Shown here in pieces: positions 1 through 6,374 of a stretch of DNA of 28,316 nucleotides. The notes beneath the pieces are model-generated. The model did not search any database and had not been told where the DNA came from. It was given only the letters and a program-made list of their open reading frames with translations. The position numbers were made by a program, and so were the translations under genes. Source of the DNA: Streptomyces roseochromogenus subsp. oscitans DS 12.976 (GTDB taxonomy: Bacteria; Actinomycetota; Actinomycetes; Streptomycetales; Streptomycetaceae); the NCBI RefSeq assembly GCF_000497445.1, contig NZ_CM002285.1, positions 9,612,605-9,640,920 of the forward strand, written 5' to 3'. The first letter of the stretch is position 1, and each line of letters opens with the position of its first letter.

Positions 1-381
1 CGCCGAGCGCGAGACGGCTGTTGGGTGGTGAACAGAACCATTGCCGACCCGGCACCACTACGTCGGGCGAAGCTCGTCGTTGTGTCGAGACCCCGCTGAC
101 GCCCAGGAGCAGGCCCACGGGGAGACGTCCGGCAGCTGCTGGAAGGTTTCCCCGCTCAGGAGCGCGAGGGACCCCAGTCGCCACCTCCGACGCACAGCCC
201 CGCCAACTCAAGCGCTCATCCGCCAACCGCAACGCTCAGTCACACCGAGGTTCAAAGATGGGTTCTGAGCACCTTGCCCGGCCGGTCAGGTTGCCGGCAG
301 GGCTGGGCGTAGGCGTGTGCTGAGCTGCTGCGGTCCCGTCGTGTTTGGCGGCAAGCCGTATCGCGAGAGTGAGGAGGGCAG
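1..381. other. Gene-poor left edge
   Basis: No convincing gene is seen here. Short open frames exist on both strands but lack a ribosome binding site or a recognisable domain. The last bases (about 371-378, GAGGAGGG) are the ribosome binding site of the TetR gene that follows. Confidence 0.5.
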
Positions 382-1006
382 GTGCAGGCGGAAGCAACAG
401 GGCGGTCGCGAGCCACCGCTCCGGGCGAGGCACCTGTCATGGACGGGTCGCGTGACGCGAAGCGTGCCGTTGCCATCCTCGATGCGACGCTGCGTCTGCT
501 GACCGGGGTCGGCTACGGCCAGCTGCCCATCGAGGCGATCGCGGCCCGCGCCAGGGTGGGCAAGACGACGGTCCGCCGCCGCTACCGTGACAAGGCCGCG
601 CTGGTGGCCGCGGCGATCGACCCTCGAGCGAGCGGTACTTTGCCAACCATCCGGTCATGCGATCTCCGAGAGAATCTGCTGGCAACCGTGCAGTGGCTGG
701 CGCAGGAGATCGCCGAGCAGGAAGTCGGGCTGCTCGGCGCACTGTTCGCCGGCATGCGCAGCGCCCCGAAGCTCGCCGCGACAATACGGCGCATTCTGCG
801 GCGCGATGAGGCGGAGATGACCGACCAGCGCTGCGCAAGGCGGTCGAGCACGGCGAACACCTGACGCCGCACGCCGCCGAACTGTTCGCCGAGGTCGCCC
901 CGGCCATCATCGCGCACCGGATCGTCGTCACCGGCGAGACATGCGGCCCACGCTTCCTCGAGCCCCTCGTCGACGACATTCTCCTGTCGCTGCTGCACAG
1001 CCGCTG
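382..1006 (+). pseudogene. TetR/AcrR-family regulator, frameshifted
   Basis: This is a DNA-binding repressor of the TetR family. A GTG start at 382 follows a strong GAGGAGG ribosome binding site. Residues about 30-76 form the family helix-turn-helix region (IAARARVGKTTVRRRYRDKA). The helical ligand-binding half follows, but the frame hits a stop at 862-864. Shifting frame near 820-835 restores a typical C-terminus (ELFAEVAPAII, then FLEPLVDDILLSLLHSR) ending in TGA at 1004-1006. One base lost or two gained therefore breaks the gene, unless it is a sequencing error. An intact product of about 207 residues would have the normal length for the family. The target operon is not evident: the neighbouring terpene synthase gene is convergent with it, and no divergent transporter gene is visible. 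Family call is firm; loss of function is inferred. Confidence 0.75.
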
Positions 1007-1039
1007 AAGCCAACCGGTTCGCCCGGGAGTAGCCGCGCC

Positions 1040-1203
1040 GCGGTGTCCCACTCGTCCGCGCCAGAACGCCATGCGTTGGCCAATGGGACGACGTCGATCT
1101 GGCGGGCGGAGGTGAAGACCTTGCCGTCGTAGGGGCGGATCCACGTGCCGGAGAGGGCGCGGCACTGCTGGTCCTGGACGACGTCCTTGCGGGTGCGCGG
1201 CGC
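1040..1203 (-). pseudogene. HNH endonuclease fragment
   Basis: Read on the minus strand, this short stretch encodes TRKDVV, then SGTWIRPYDGK, then QIDVVPLANAWRSGADEW. These resemble consecutive blocks of the secreted actinobacterial HNH-nuclease family, whose core usually reads DIDHVVPLAEAW with the catalytic histidine. Here that histidine is missing (QID-VVPLAN). The spacer before the SGTW block is shortened, and similarity ends around 1040. There is no start codon context and no upstream secretion signal. It lies just downstream of the terpene synthase gene and looks like a decayed remnant with no function of its own. Confidence 0.5.
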
Positions 1204-1241
1204 ATGTGTCGCGGAGCCGGGTTCGGCAGGGGCGGAAGGGG

Positions 1242-2441
1242 TCACGTGTTGTTGTAGCGGGCAGTGCCCCTGTGCCACTCGCGGTTGCCGCCGAGCCATG
1301 ACCACACTCCCGTGAGGAAGCGGCGCAGCTCGGGGGAGCCGGTGAGGGCCAGGGCGGTGGCTTCCGCTTCGAAGGTGTGTACCAGTTCGTTGTGGATCTC
1401 CACGCTCCGTTTGACTGCTTCGGGTGGGGAACACTGCTCGTGCGCGGCGATCACGACAGGCAGGTTGAACTCCACGCCCTGGTCGTGGTCTTCCTTGCCC
1501 ATCGAGTACAGGTCGTTGACGAGCGTGCTGGCGTTGGCCGCCATCGTCACGGCGCGTCGCACTCGCGGGTCGGCGTACTCGGCTTCGGTGAGCCGATATC
1601 TTCCCACGACGTCGATCAGCGCGAGGCAGGGCAGGAAGCTGTTGAACTGCCGGTGCGCCAGGTACTCCCAGACGGCTGGCATGCGTTCCTGGACGCGCCA
1701 GGTGCCCTCGTGGGTGTAGGCCACGAACAAGGCGGCGACCTCCTGGCGCAGCCTCGCCACCCGGGGATGGTCCGCGATCTCGGCCAGGTGCTCGAAGGCG
1801 GAGCGGAGCGCGACCCGGACGGGGTCGTTGCGCAGGACCTTCTCCTGTTCGGGCAGGTAGCGGAGCGGGGGGTGAGCGGGGTCGAAGGTTGTGTAGGCGA
1901 TCCCGAGGTGCGCACCGAGGGGTTCCGGCGCGGCCCCGTCGTCGCAGTAGTAATCGTCCGTGGCCCACTCTGCCAAGGCGCACTTCGCGGCCACCAGTAG
2001 CCGGTCCGGGTCGTCGCTGTCGGGGTGGGCCAGCATCATCATGCGCCCGATGTTCACCGCGCGGATGCGGTCGGTCTGTCCCGCGTAGAGCCCGATTTCC
2101 TCGGCCCACTGGACGAGGCGGTCGTTAACGTGTTCGCCGAGTTCCGGGTCGTCGCGGACCGGTGGCGGACAGTACAGCTCGGGGAGGTCGCTATCGGGCG
2201 AGCCGGACGGCTCCGTCGGGGAGGTGCCATGGGCTGCTCGGGCGGGTGCGATGCGAGCGGCGGAGGTGCCCAGCCCGGTCGGTCCGCTCAGCGCTGGGTG
2301 GGCTGCGAAGAGTCTGCCGGTGCCGGGCAGCGCACCTGGGGCAGCGGCGCGGACGCCATGGCGGTGGGAGAGCAGCGTGGCCACGAGCCTGGCCACATCG
2401 GGGTCTGCTGTGCGCGCGGTCATCCGGGAAAGCAGTGACAC
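1242..2441 (-). CDS. 2-methylisoborneol synthase (class I terpene cyclase)
   Basis: The 399-residue protein fits bacterial 2-methylisoborneol synthases, which cyclise 2-methylgeranyl diphosphate to the earthy odorant 2-methylisoborneol. Visible features are a long Ala/Pro-rich N-terminal extension (about residues 1-88) typical of this subgroup, the acidic metal-binding motif DDYYCDD at 162-168, the NSE-type motif NDLYSMGKE at 309-317, and the conserved Arg-Tyr pair close to the C-terminus (395-396). The GTG start at 2441 is preceded by GAGGA at short spacing; an ATG at 2423 lacks a ribosome binding site. In known clusters the gene sits with a geranyl-diphosphate C-methyltransferase gene and an EshA-type cyclic-nucleotide-binding encapsulin gene. 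Here an EshA-like remnant lies directly upstream and the methyltransferase gene is absent from the window, so product formation would need that enzyme elsewhere. No lesion is seen in the synthase itself. Confidence 0.85.
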   Translation of the reverse strand: MSLLSRMTARTADPDVARLVATLLSHRHGVRAAAPGALPGTGRLFAAHPALSGPTGLGTSAARIAPARAAHGTSPTEPSGSPDSDLPELYCPPPVRDDPELGEHVNDRLVQWAEEIGLYAGQTDRIRAVNIGRMMMLAHPDSDDPDRLLVAAKCALAEWATDDYYCDDGAAPEPLGAHLGIAYTTFDPAHPPLRYLPEQEKVLRNDPVRVALRSAFEHLAEIADHPRVARLRQEVAALFVAYTHEGTWRVQERMPAVWEYLAHRQFNSFLPCLALIDVVGRYRLTEAEYADPRVRRAVTMAANASTLVNDLYSMGKEDHDQGVEFNLPVVIAAHEQCSPPEAVKRSVEIHNELVHTFEAEATALALTGSPELRRFLTGVWSWLGGNREWHRGTARYNNT

Positions 2442-2505
2442 CGGTCCTCGTCTCCGTTCTCTGGGTGATGCTGAGTGTCGTGACCAGCGCTGGATACAGC
2501 CGGTG

Positions 2506-2758
2506 TCAGGACGACCTGCGGTAGACCTCGACGTTGTCCAGCTTCAGGACACCCGGCGCGTCGGGGACGAGAACGGCCGCCGAGTAGTAGGTGCTGACCA
2601 GGTAGGAGATGACCGCCTGGTCATTGATGCCCATGAACCCGTACGTTCAGGCCGGGCTCGTGCTGGTCGGGGACGCCGGTGTGACGCAGACCCGACTGCT
2701 TCTGTCCACCCGTCTGCGCGGGCTGTTCAGGAAGCTGCGGGGCTGCTGTGGCCGTCAT
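2506..2758 (-). pseudogene. EshA-like family 2 encapsulin remnant (internal deletion)
   Basis: The N-terminal piece starts at an ATG (2756-2758) with a good GGAGAGG site upstream and reads MTATAAPQLPEQPAQTGG for about 40 residues. It is joined near 2640-2650 to a C-terminal piece in another frame that reads [19 protein letters not shown], then VLVPDAPGV, then LDNVEVYRR, with stop at 2506. That ending resembles, from memory, the C-terminus of EshA-type shell proteins (family 2 encapsulins with a cyclic-nucleotide-binding domain), whose genes neighbour 2-methylisoborneol synthase genes in Streptomyces. A full-length protein is over 400 residues, so about 1 kb has been lost, along with frame. 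The assignment rests on the short C-terminal match and on gene context. The shell and nucleotide-binding domains are gone, so no function remains. Confidence 0.5.
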
Positions 2759-3290
2759 CGCTCATCCTCTCCGTCAGTGCGCCCACGGGGTGAAGGAGCC
2801 TCAGGAACGGACCGGCCGGCCGCTTGGAACCCGCTACGCAAGGTGAAACGTGAAACAACACAATTGCTTTGTGCAGTGAACGTGTGGTGCTCGGCTTATG
2901 AGTTGGGAGTGCCTCGTGCCTGGGCAAAGTAGCGTAGCCGTAACGATTCATCGATTTTTTGGTATCTACTTTCATGCGATCAGGGGGGCTTGTGCCCTTT
3001 AAACCGCACAGCAGGAAGTTCAGGGGCACAACGGTGCGACCGAGGAGCGGATGACCTCGCTGGCCAGTCGGCCGACGGTAGTTGAAGCCCTCACACCGCC
3101 GATGTGGACAGCACCATCCAGGTCCTGACCGGCGTCAACGGATCCGCCACGGACGAGCCCTTCCACATCATCCCCTGATCCGTTGCCCCTGACTCGCCGC
3201 GGTGCGACAAGCCGCCGGACCGGTCATGGCCCGGCAGGGTCGGCGAAGTGCAGGGGGGTGAACGGCAGGGCGCGGGTCAGGCTGGACCCG
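2759..3290. other. Intergenic stretch, no gene recognised
   Basis: About 2820-3010 is locally AT-richer than its surroundings and is the likely promoter region for the minus-strand encapsulin-remnant/terpene-synthase pair, though no clear -35/-10 pair could be assigned. Around 3095-3178 a short plus-strand frame (DVDSTIQVLTGVNGSATDEP) ends in TGA; it looks like the tail of a lost gene but was not identified. Confidence 0.4.
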
Positions 3291-3299
3291 CTACGCGGG

Positions 3300-3488
3300 A
3301 AGCGTTCACGTGGCAGTGGTCAAGGAGGTAGCGGGGCGGGCGGGGACGCGGTTGCTGGCGATATCGGCGGCGAGCCTGTCGGTCACACGGCCCTGCGCGC
3401 CCTGCGGCGGATCCCGTTGCCCACCGGGCGGGTGCCCCGTGTGATCGGTGTAGACGACTTCGCTCTGCCCTTGCTTATCTTGAGTTGA
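3300..3488 (+). pseudogene. ISL3-family transposase fragment
   Basis: Two consecutive pieces in different frames resemble the middle of ISL3-family transposases: AGRAGTRLLAIS around 3330-3370, and then, after a frameshift, a stretch ending PTGRVPRVIGVDDFAL at about 3425-3466. The VDDFAL block carries the first catalytic aspartate region of that family. The frame then runs into unrelated sequence and stops at 3486-3488. No terminal inverted repeats or intact ends were found. It is a degraded insertion-sequence relic at the edge of the integrase-element nest. Confidence 0.55.
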
Positions 3489-3512
3489 TCATTTGAGTAG
3501 GGCTGTGACCTG

Positions 3513-3551
3513 CGTCGTCTCGTCGGGGACAGTGTCGTCGACGAGACGACG
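3513..3551 (-). terminator. Hairpin downstream of the DUF6262/TnpC gene
   Basis: CGTCGTCTCGTCG (3513-3525) and its exact complement CGACGAGACGACG (3539-3551) form a perfect 13-bp stem with a 13-base loop. It lies just after the stop of the minus-strand TnpC-like gene and before the ISL3 relic. There is no T-run, as is common for actinobacterial terminators. Confidence 0.45.
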
Positions 3552-3570
3552 AGGCGGTTGTGGAACCGTG

Positions 3571-4014
3571 TCAGCAGGGTCCGATCGTGATCGAAGAGTG
3601 TCGTGGGACGGCGGCGCCTTCGTCTGCGACAGGTAGGCCGGCCGCGCGGAGTTGGCCGAGTGCCCGGGCGAATTGACGGCAGAGTCGTTGGTTGTCGTTG
3701 GTGAGATCGCGGTTGCGGGCGAGGGCGATTTCGAGGCGTCGAGTGAGGGAGGCTTCCGTTCCTCGTTGGCGTGCGGGTGTTGTCGGTGGCAGGGCTCGGC
3801 GGTTGAGCGACCGGAGTCGTTCGATCTCGGCTCGGATATCGCGCTGGGTGTAGAGCCAGGAACGGGAGACGCCCGCATGGCCGGCGACGATTTCGAAGGT
3901 CACCGGGGTGCCTGCGGTGTCGAGTTCGCGCAGGGTCTTGATGGTCTTGGCGCGGGTGAGCTCGTGGCGTCGCTGGGCCGAGGTCACGAGGTGTGCGCTG
4001 TTGTCAGCCCGCAT
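3571..4014 (-). CDS. DUF6262 / TnpC-like transposon protein
   Basis: This 147-residue basic protein resembles the small third protein (TnpC, DUF6262 type) encoded after the two tyrosine integrases in Tn554-like elements, thought to assist or orient transposition. Residues about 38-60 (VTFEIVAGHAGVSRSWLYTQ) look like a helix-turn-helix. The C-terminal half is Arg/Leu-rich and probably helical (LTRRLEIALARNRDLTNDNQ). It overlaps by 11 bases the stop of an integrase tail at 4004-4215, the expected tnpB-tnpC arrangement with translational coupling. The tnpA and body of tnpB that belong with it are not in the window, so it is an orphan of an older element. Neither nested element in this window carries a TnpC gene. 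Confidence 0.65.
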   Translation of the reverse strand: MRADNSAHLVTSAQRRHELTRAKTIKTLRELDTAGTPVTFEIVAGHAGVSRSWLYTQRDIRAEIERLRSLNRRALPPTTPARQRGTEASLTRRLEIALARNRDLTNDNQRLCRQFARALGQLRAAGLPVADEGAAVPRHSSITIGPC

Positions 4015-4215
4015 CGGCCGTCTCCGTGTCTTCGTCCTGATCGAGGGCGGTGATGATGCGGTCGAGGTTGTCCAGGACCTGTTGGTTCATCTGGACGAGC
4101 CGCTCTTGTCCGCGGGCCTCGGCGGCGGAGATGATCTGCAGGACTTCCTGGCGCTGCTGGCGGTGCTGGGCAAGAAGTCCCGCGTGGTGACGAACATCGG
4201 GCAGGTCAGGCAGGC
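4004..4215 (-). pseudogene. TnpB integrase C-terminal tail (older element)
   Basis: Read on the minus strand from 4215, the tail begins ACLTCPMFVTTRDFLP. This is the Cys-x2-Cys start of the zinc-finger-like tail found in large TnpB-type tyrosine recombinases. A one-base loss at TTCTTGCCCAG shifts the frame, after which it continues RQQRQEVLQIISAAEARGQE, then LDNLDRIITALDQDEDTETADAG and stop. It starts exactly where the right end of the outer element (TAGTTCAGAGAA) ends. The tail is therefore the downstream half of a tnpB whose 5' part is elsewhere. Its sequence differs from the two other tails in the window, so it belongs to another branch of the family. It directly precedes the TnpC-like gene. 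Confidence 0.65.
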
Positions 4216-4227
4216 TTCTCTGAACTA
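4213..4227 (-). repeat. Right-end sequence of the outer element
   Basis: On the minus strand this reads TAGTTCAGAGAAGCC. The first 13 bases are identical in two other places (5291-5305 minus and 14018-14032 plus). Each copy runs straight into an integrase-tail codon series or a foreign gene tail. Confidence 0.65.
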
Positions 4228-4329
4228 CCGGGGCGTCCCGTGATCGGGTGACGGGACGACCAGTCTCGGAAGGGGCCGGTATGGGGCCGGAGAACGGCTG
4301 CGAACAGCACGGGTGTTAGTTTCCTTCCC

Positions 4330-4959
4330 GTGTTGAAACACCAGGACGAGACCAGGGCGGCCTACGACGGGGTCGTCGAGCTGTATGCGTCGATGTTCGC
4401 TAATCGGTTGGAGACGCAGCCGTTCGCGCGGAACATGATCAGCACCTTCGCCGAGCTCGTGCGTGGCACGGGGAACCTGCGGGTGGCTGATGCTGGGTGT
4501 GGACCTGGTCATTTGACGGCCATGCTGCATGACTTGGGGTTGGACGCCTTTGGGCTCGACCTCTCCCCGGCTATGGTCGACCACGCTCGGCGGGCCCATC
4601 CGGCGTTGCGGTTCGGCGAAGCGCGAATGGAGGCCCTGCCGGTCGAGGACGGCGCGCTCGGTGGAGTGCTGGCCCACTACTCGATGATCCATACCCCACC
4701 TGGGGAATTGCCCGCGCTGCTCGCTGAGCAGGTGCGTGTCCTGGCACCAGGGGGCCTGCTCCTGGTGTCCTTCTTCGGGACCGAGGGGCCGGAGCCGGTC
4801 CGCTTCGACCACAAGGTGACGCCCGCCTATAGCTGGCCGGCGGACCGGTTCGCCGAGCTGCTGGCCGGGGCCGGACTCGTCACGTTCGCCCGGCTGCTCC
4901 ACGACCCAGCGACCGAGCGGGGCTTTCTCGACACCCATCTGCTGGCCCGCCGCCCGTAG
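4330..4959 (+). CDS. Class I SAM-dependent methyltransferase
   Basis: This 209-residue cytosolic methyltransferase of the methyltransferase-11/25 type has SAM-binding motif I VADAGCGPGHL (about 52-62) and an acidic ribose-binding motif GLDLSPAMV (75-83). A motif equivalent to post-I/II follows (GALGGVLAHYSMIHTPP), and later VLAPGGLLLVSFFG, the usual motif III. The substrate cannot be read from sequence. It is too short and too different to be the geranyl-diphosphate methyltransferase of the 2-methylisoborneol pathway. The GTG start has no ribosome binding site; a TAGTTT at 4316-4321 suggests a possible leaderless transcript. It is cargo of the outer integrase element, opposite in orientation to tnpA2/tnpB2. 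The start is uncertain (TTG at 4333 is an alternative). Confidence 0.75.
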   Translation: MLKHQDETRAAYDGVVELYASMFANRLETQPFARNMISTFAELVRGTGNLRVADAGCGPGHLTAMLHDLGLDAFGLDLSPAMVDHARRAHPALRFGEARMEALPVEDGALGGVLAHYSMIHTPPGELPALLAEQVRVLAPGGLLLVSFFGTEGPEPVRFDHKVTPAYSWPADRFAELLAGAGLVTFARLLHDPATERGFLDTHLLARRP

Positions 4960-5017
4960 GGCGCGGGTCGTGGCCTGCGTCGGGGTCGTGTAGATCATCC
5001 GCATGGATGAGGCTCGC

Positions 5018-5293
5018 CTAACTTGAGGGTCCTCTTGCCGTACTGATTCGTGTCGCGATCTGGCTGAAGCGGGGCATGCCGAGATCGAGCACTTGGCGTT
5101 GACGGATTTGCTCTGCATCGAGCTGGGTGAGCTTCTCCTCTGCGCTGGCGAGGCTGACTTGGAGTCCTTCGATCTCACCGAGCCACCCGTCCTGTTCTGC
5201 TTCGGCGATTCGGGCGATCAGGTTGTCGCGGATGTCGGCAAGCCGTGACCGTTGGGCCGGGTCAGGTCGGAGGAGCGAGCATCTGACACAAGC
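5018..5293 (-). pseudogene. Displaced C-terminal tail of tnpB2
   Basis: On the minus strand this reads ACVRCSLLRPDPAQRSR and continues in one open frame (ARIAEAEQDGWLGEIEGLQV, AEEKLTQLDAEQ, LDLGMPRF) to TAG at 5018, 91 residues in all. It aligns with the last part of intact TnpB1 starting at its HEHA-CVRC motif. It begins exactly at the right end of the inner element, while the matching tnpB2 body stops at the same motif at the inner element's left end (10192). Rejoining the two gives a protein of about 830 residues, close to TnpB1's 837. The Cys-x2-Cys with downstream basic/helical region is a probable zinc-binding DNA-contact tail. It has no start of its own and is presumably not translated. 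Confidence 0.75.
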
Positions 5294-5305
5294 TTCTCTG
5301 AACTA
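5291..5305 (-). repeat. Right-end sequence of the inner element
   Basis: The minus strand reads TAGTTCAGAGAAGCT, sharing 14 bases with the outer element's right end. It is followed at once by the displaced tnpB2 tail (GC|TTGTGTC...). Confidence 0.7.
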
Positions 5306-5370
5306 TCGCTTGGTTCCCGCCGAATGGGCTGTCGAGCTCATCCATGCCGGTAGGCGCGGGCCTCACGACT

Positions 5371-5880
5371 TCAGCACATCTTCCCGATCTTCAATGCTCG
5401 CGCCCGCTCTCCACTGTTCTCCGGGCGGATGCGCTCGGCCAGGCAGTGCCGGTGGGAGATGATGGTGTGGCTTCCTGGACCGTCGCTGCTGCGCGAGTCC
5501 AGGACGAGGGCGTCTCCACCTGGGCCCAACGTGATCGGTTCACCACAGAAGTCGCATCTCCAGACCAGCGACTCCAGGTCAGCAGGTCGGATGGTGAGCC
5601 GCACTGATACCGGCGGATGCCAGCGGTGGATTTGCTCGATCACTGCTTCGATCTGTGAACCGATGGGTGGAAAGAGCGCGAGTAGTTCGTCGTGGCTGCT
5701 CGTGGTCTGGGAGAACTGCTGGATCATGTCGATAGAGGCCGACAGACCAGCGTTCTCGTAACCAACGATTCCAACGAGCACACCCCATGGGTGATGGCTG
5801 AGGACCCTGGCCTGCACCTTCTGGCCAGGCATGAGCGCCAGACTCTCCGTCTCGAATCTTTCCATGAACCGCTTCCCCAT
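5371..5880 (-). CDS. S1/OB-fold-like protein with Cys motif (element cargo)
   Basis: This 169-residue soluble protein is of uncertain function. Residues about 15-98 have the rhythm of an S1-type OB fold (PGQKVQARVLSHHPWGVLVG, later IGSQIEAVIEQIH and VSVRLTI). The C-terminal part has C109-x2-C112 and a later H143-x2-C146 (HRHC), a possible zinc site. S1-like folds bind RNA or single-stranded DNA, but no catalytic residues are visible. The ATG at 5880 has a weak AAGGG immediately upstream; an ATG at 5865 with GGGGAAG six bases away is an equally good start. It is the last gene of the inner element, 32 bases after the preceding cargo gene, and probably cotranscribed with the integrases. It could be a passenger or an accessory of the element. 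Confidence 0.65.
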   Translation of the reverse strand: MGKRFMERFETESLALMPGQKVQARVLSHHPWGVLVGIVGYENAGLSASIDMIQQFSQTTSSHDELLALFPPIGSQIEAVIEQIHRWHPPVSVRLTIRPADLESLVWRCDFCGEPITLGPGGDALVLDSRSSDGPGSHTIISHRHCLAERIRPENSGERARALKIGKMC

Positions 5881-5912
5881 CCCTTAGCCCAGCAGGCCGC
5901 GCCTGGTGGCGC

Positions 5913-6374
5913 TCATGCGCGCGTGTCGTCGACGTTGGAGCCGATCTCCGCGCTCAGGGCTTGCAAAGCGTCATCGTATTGGTGACGGTCGAACTGGAAC
6001 GGGCCGAATGCCACATAGTCGCGGGCCTTGCGGTGCGGTTGCTCAAAGGCGTCCCAGGTCACGAAGTCGGCCGTCGCGGTGATGCGGGCCATGAGGGGCC
6101 AGCATCCCCACTCGCCGCATTCACAACCGAGAACGGGTGTCTTCGGCCCCATCGTGTTGGTGGACCGTCCGAGGAAGTGATCCTGCATCGGGCCGAACCG
6201 GAAGAACTCCGGGATCAGACCGCCGTAGGCGTCGCCTGCGGGCTGCATCCCGGCGGCGATCTCGAACCCGTCGACCAGCTCGGTGAGTGGTGTTCCGTCG
6301 ATGCGGGGGACGATCACGAGCGGGCCGCCGTCGCCACGGTGCTGGCAGTCGAACCGGATGTCATTGCTGGTCAT
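5913..6374 (-). CDS. Conserved protein with CxCGxxGC motif (element cargo)
   Basis: The 153-residue protein contains GCECGEWGCWPLMARI (C84, C86, C91), followed by a block VTWDAFEQPHRKARDY and then FGPFQFDRHQYDDAL. From memory these blocks recur in unnamed bacterial hypothetical proteins of similar size; no enzymatic role is known to me. The three clustered cysteines suggest a metal-binding site. The ATG start at 6374 lies 14 bases inside the end of tnpB1, so it is probably translationally coupled to it. That makes it part of the inner element's operon rather than later debris. No signal peptide or membrane segment is seen. Reality of the gene is likely; function unknown. Confidence 0.65.
   Translation of the reverse strand: MTSNDIRFDCQHRGDGGPLVIVPRIDGTPLTELVDGFEIAAGMQPAGDAYGGLIPEFFRFGPMQDHFLGRSTNTMGPKTPVLGCECGEWGCWPLMARITATADFVTWDAFEQPHRKARDYVAFGPFQFDRHQYDDALQALSAEIGSNVDDTRA

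Noticed and set aside
247..265. Short similarity between about 247-265 and 17151-17170 (GGTTCAAAGAYGG)
   Set aside because: Only about 13 bases, with no flanking similarity; likely chance.
4330..4959. Methyltransferase as the missing geranyl-diphosphate methyltransferase
   Set aside because: Too short, lacks the resemblance expected, and lies within the integrase element on the other strand.
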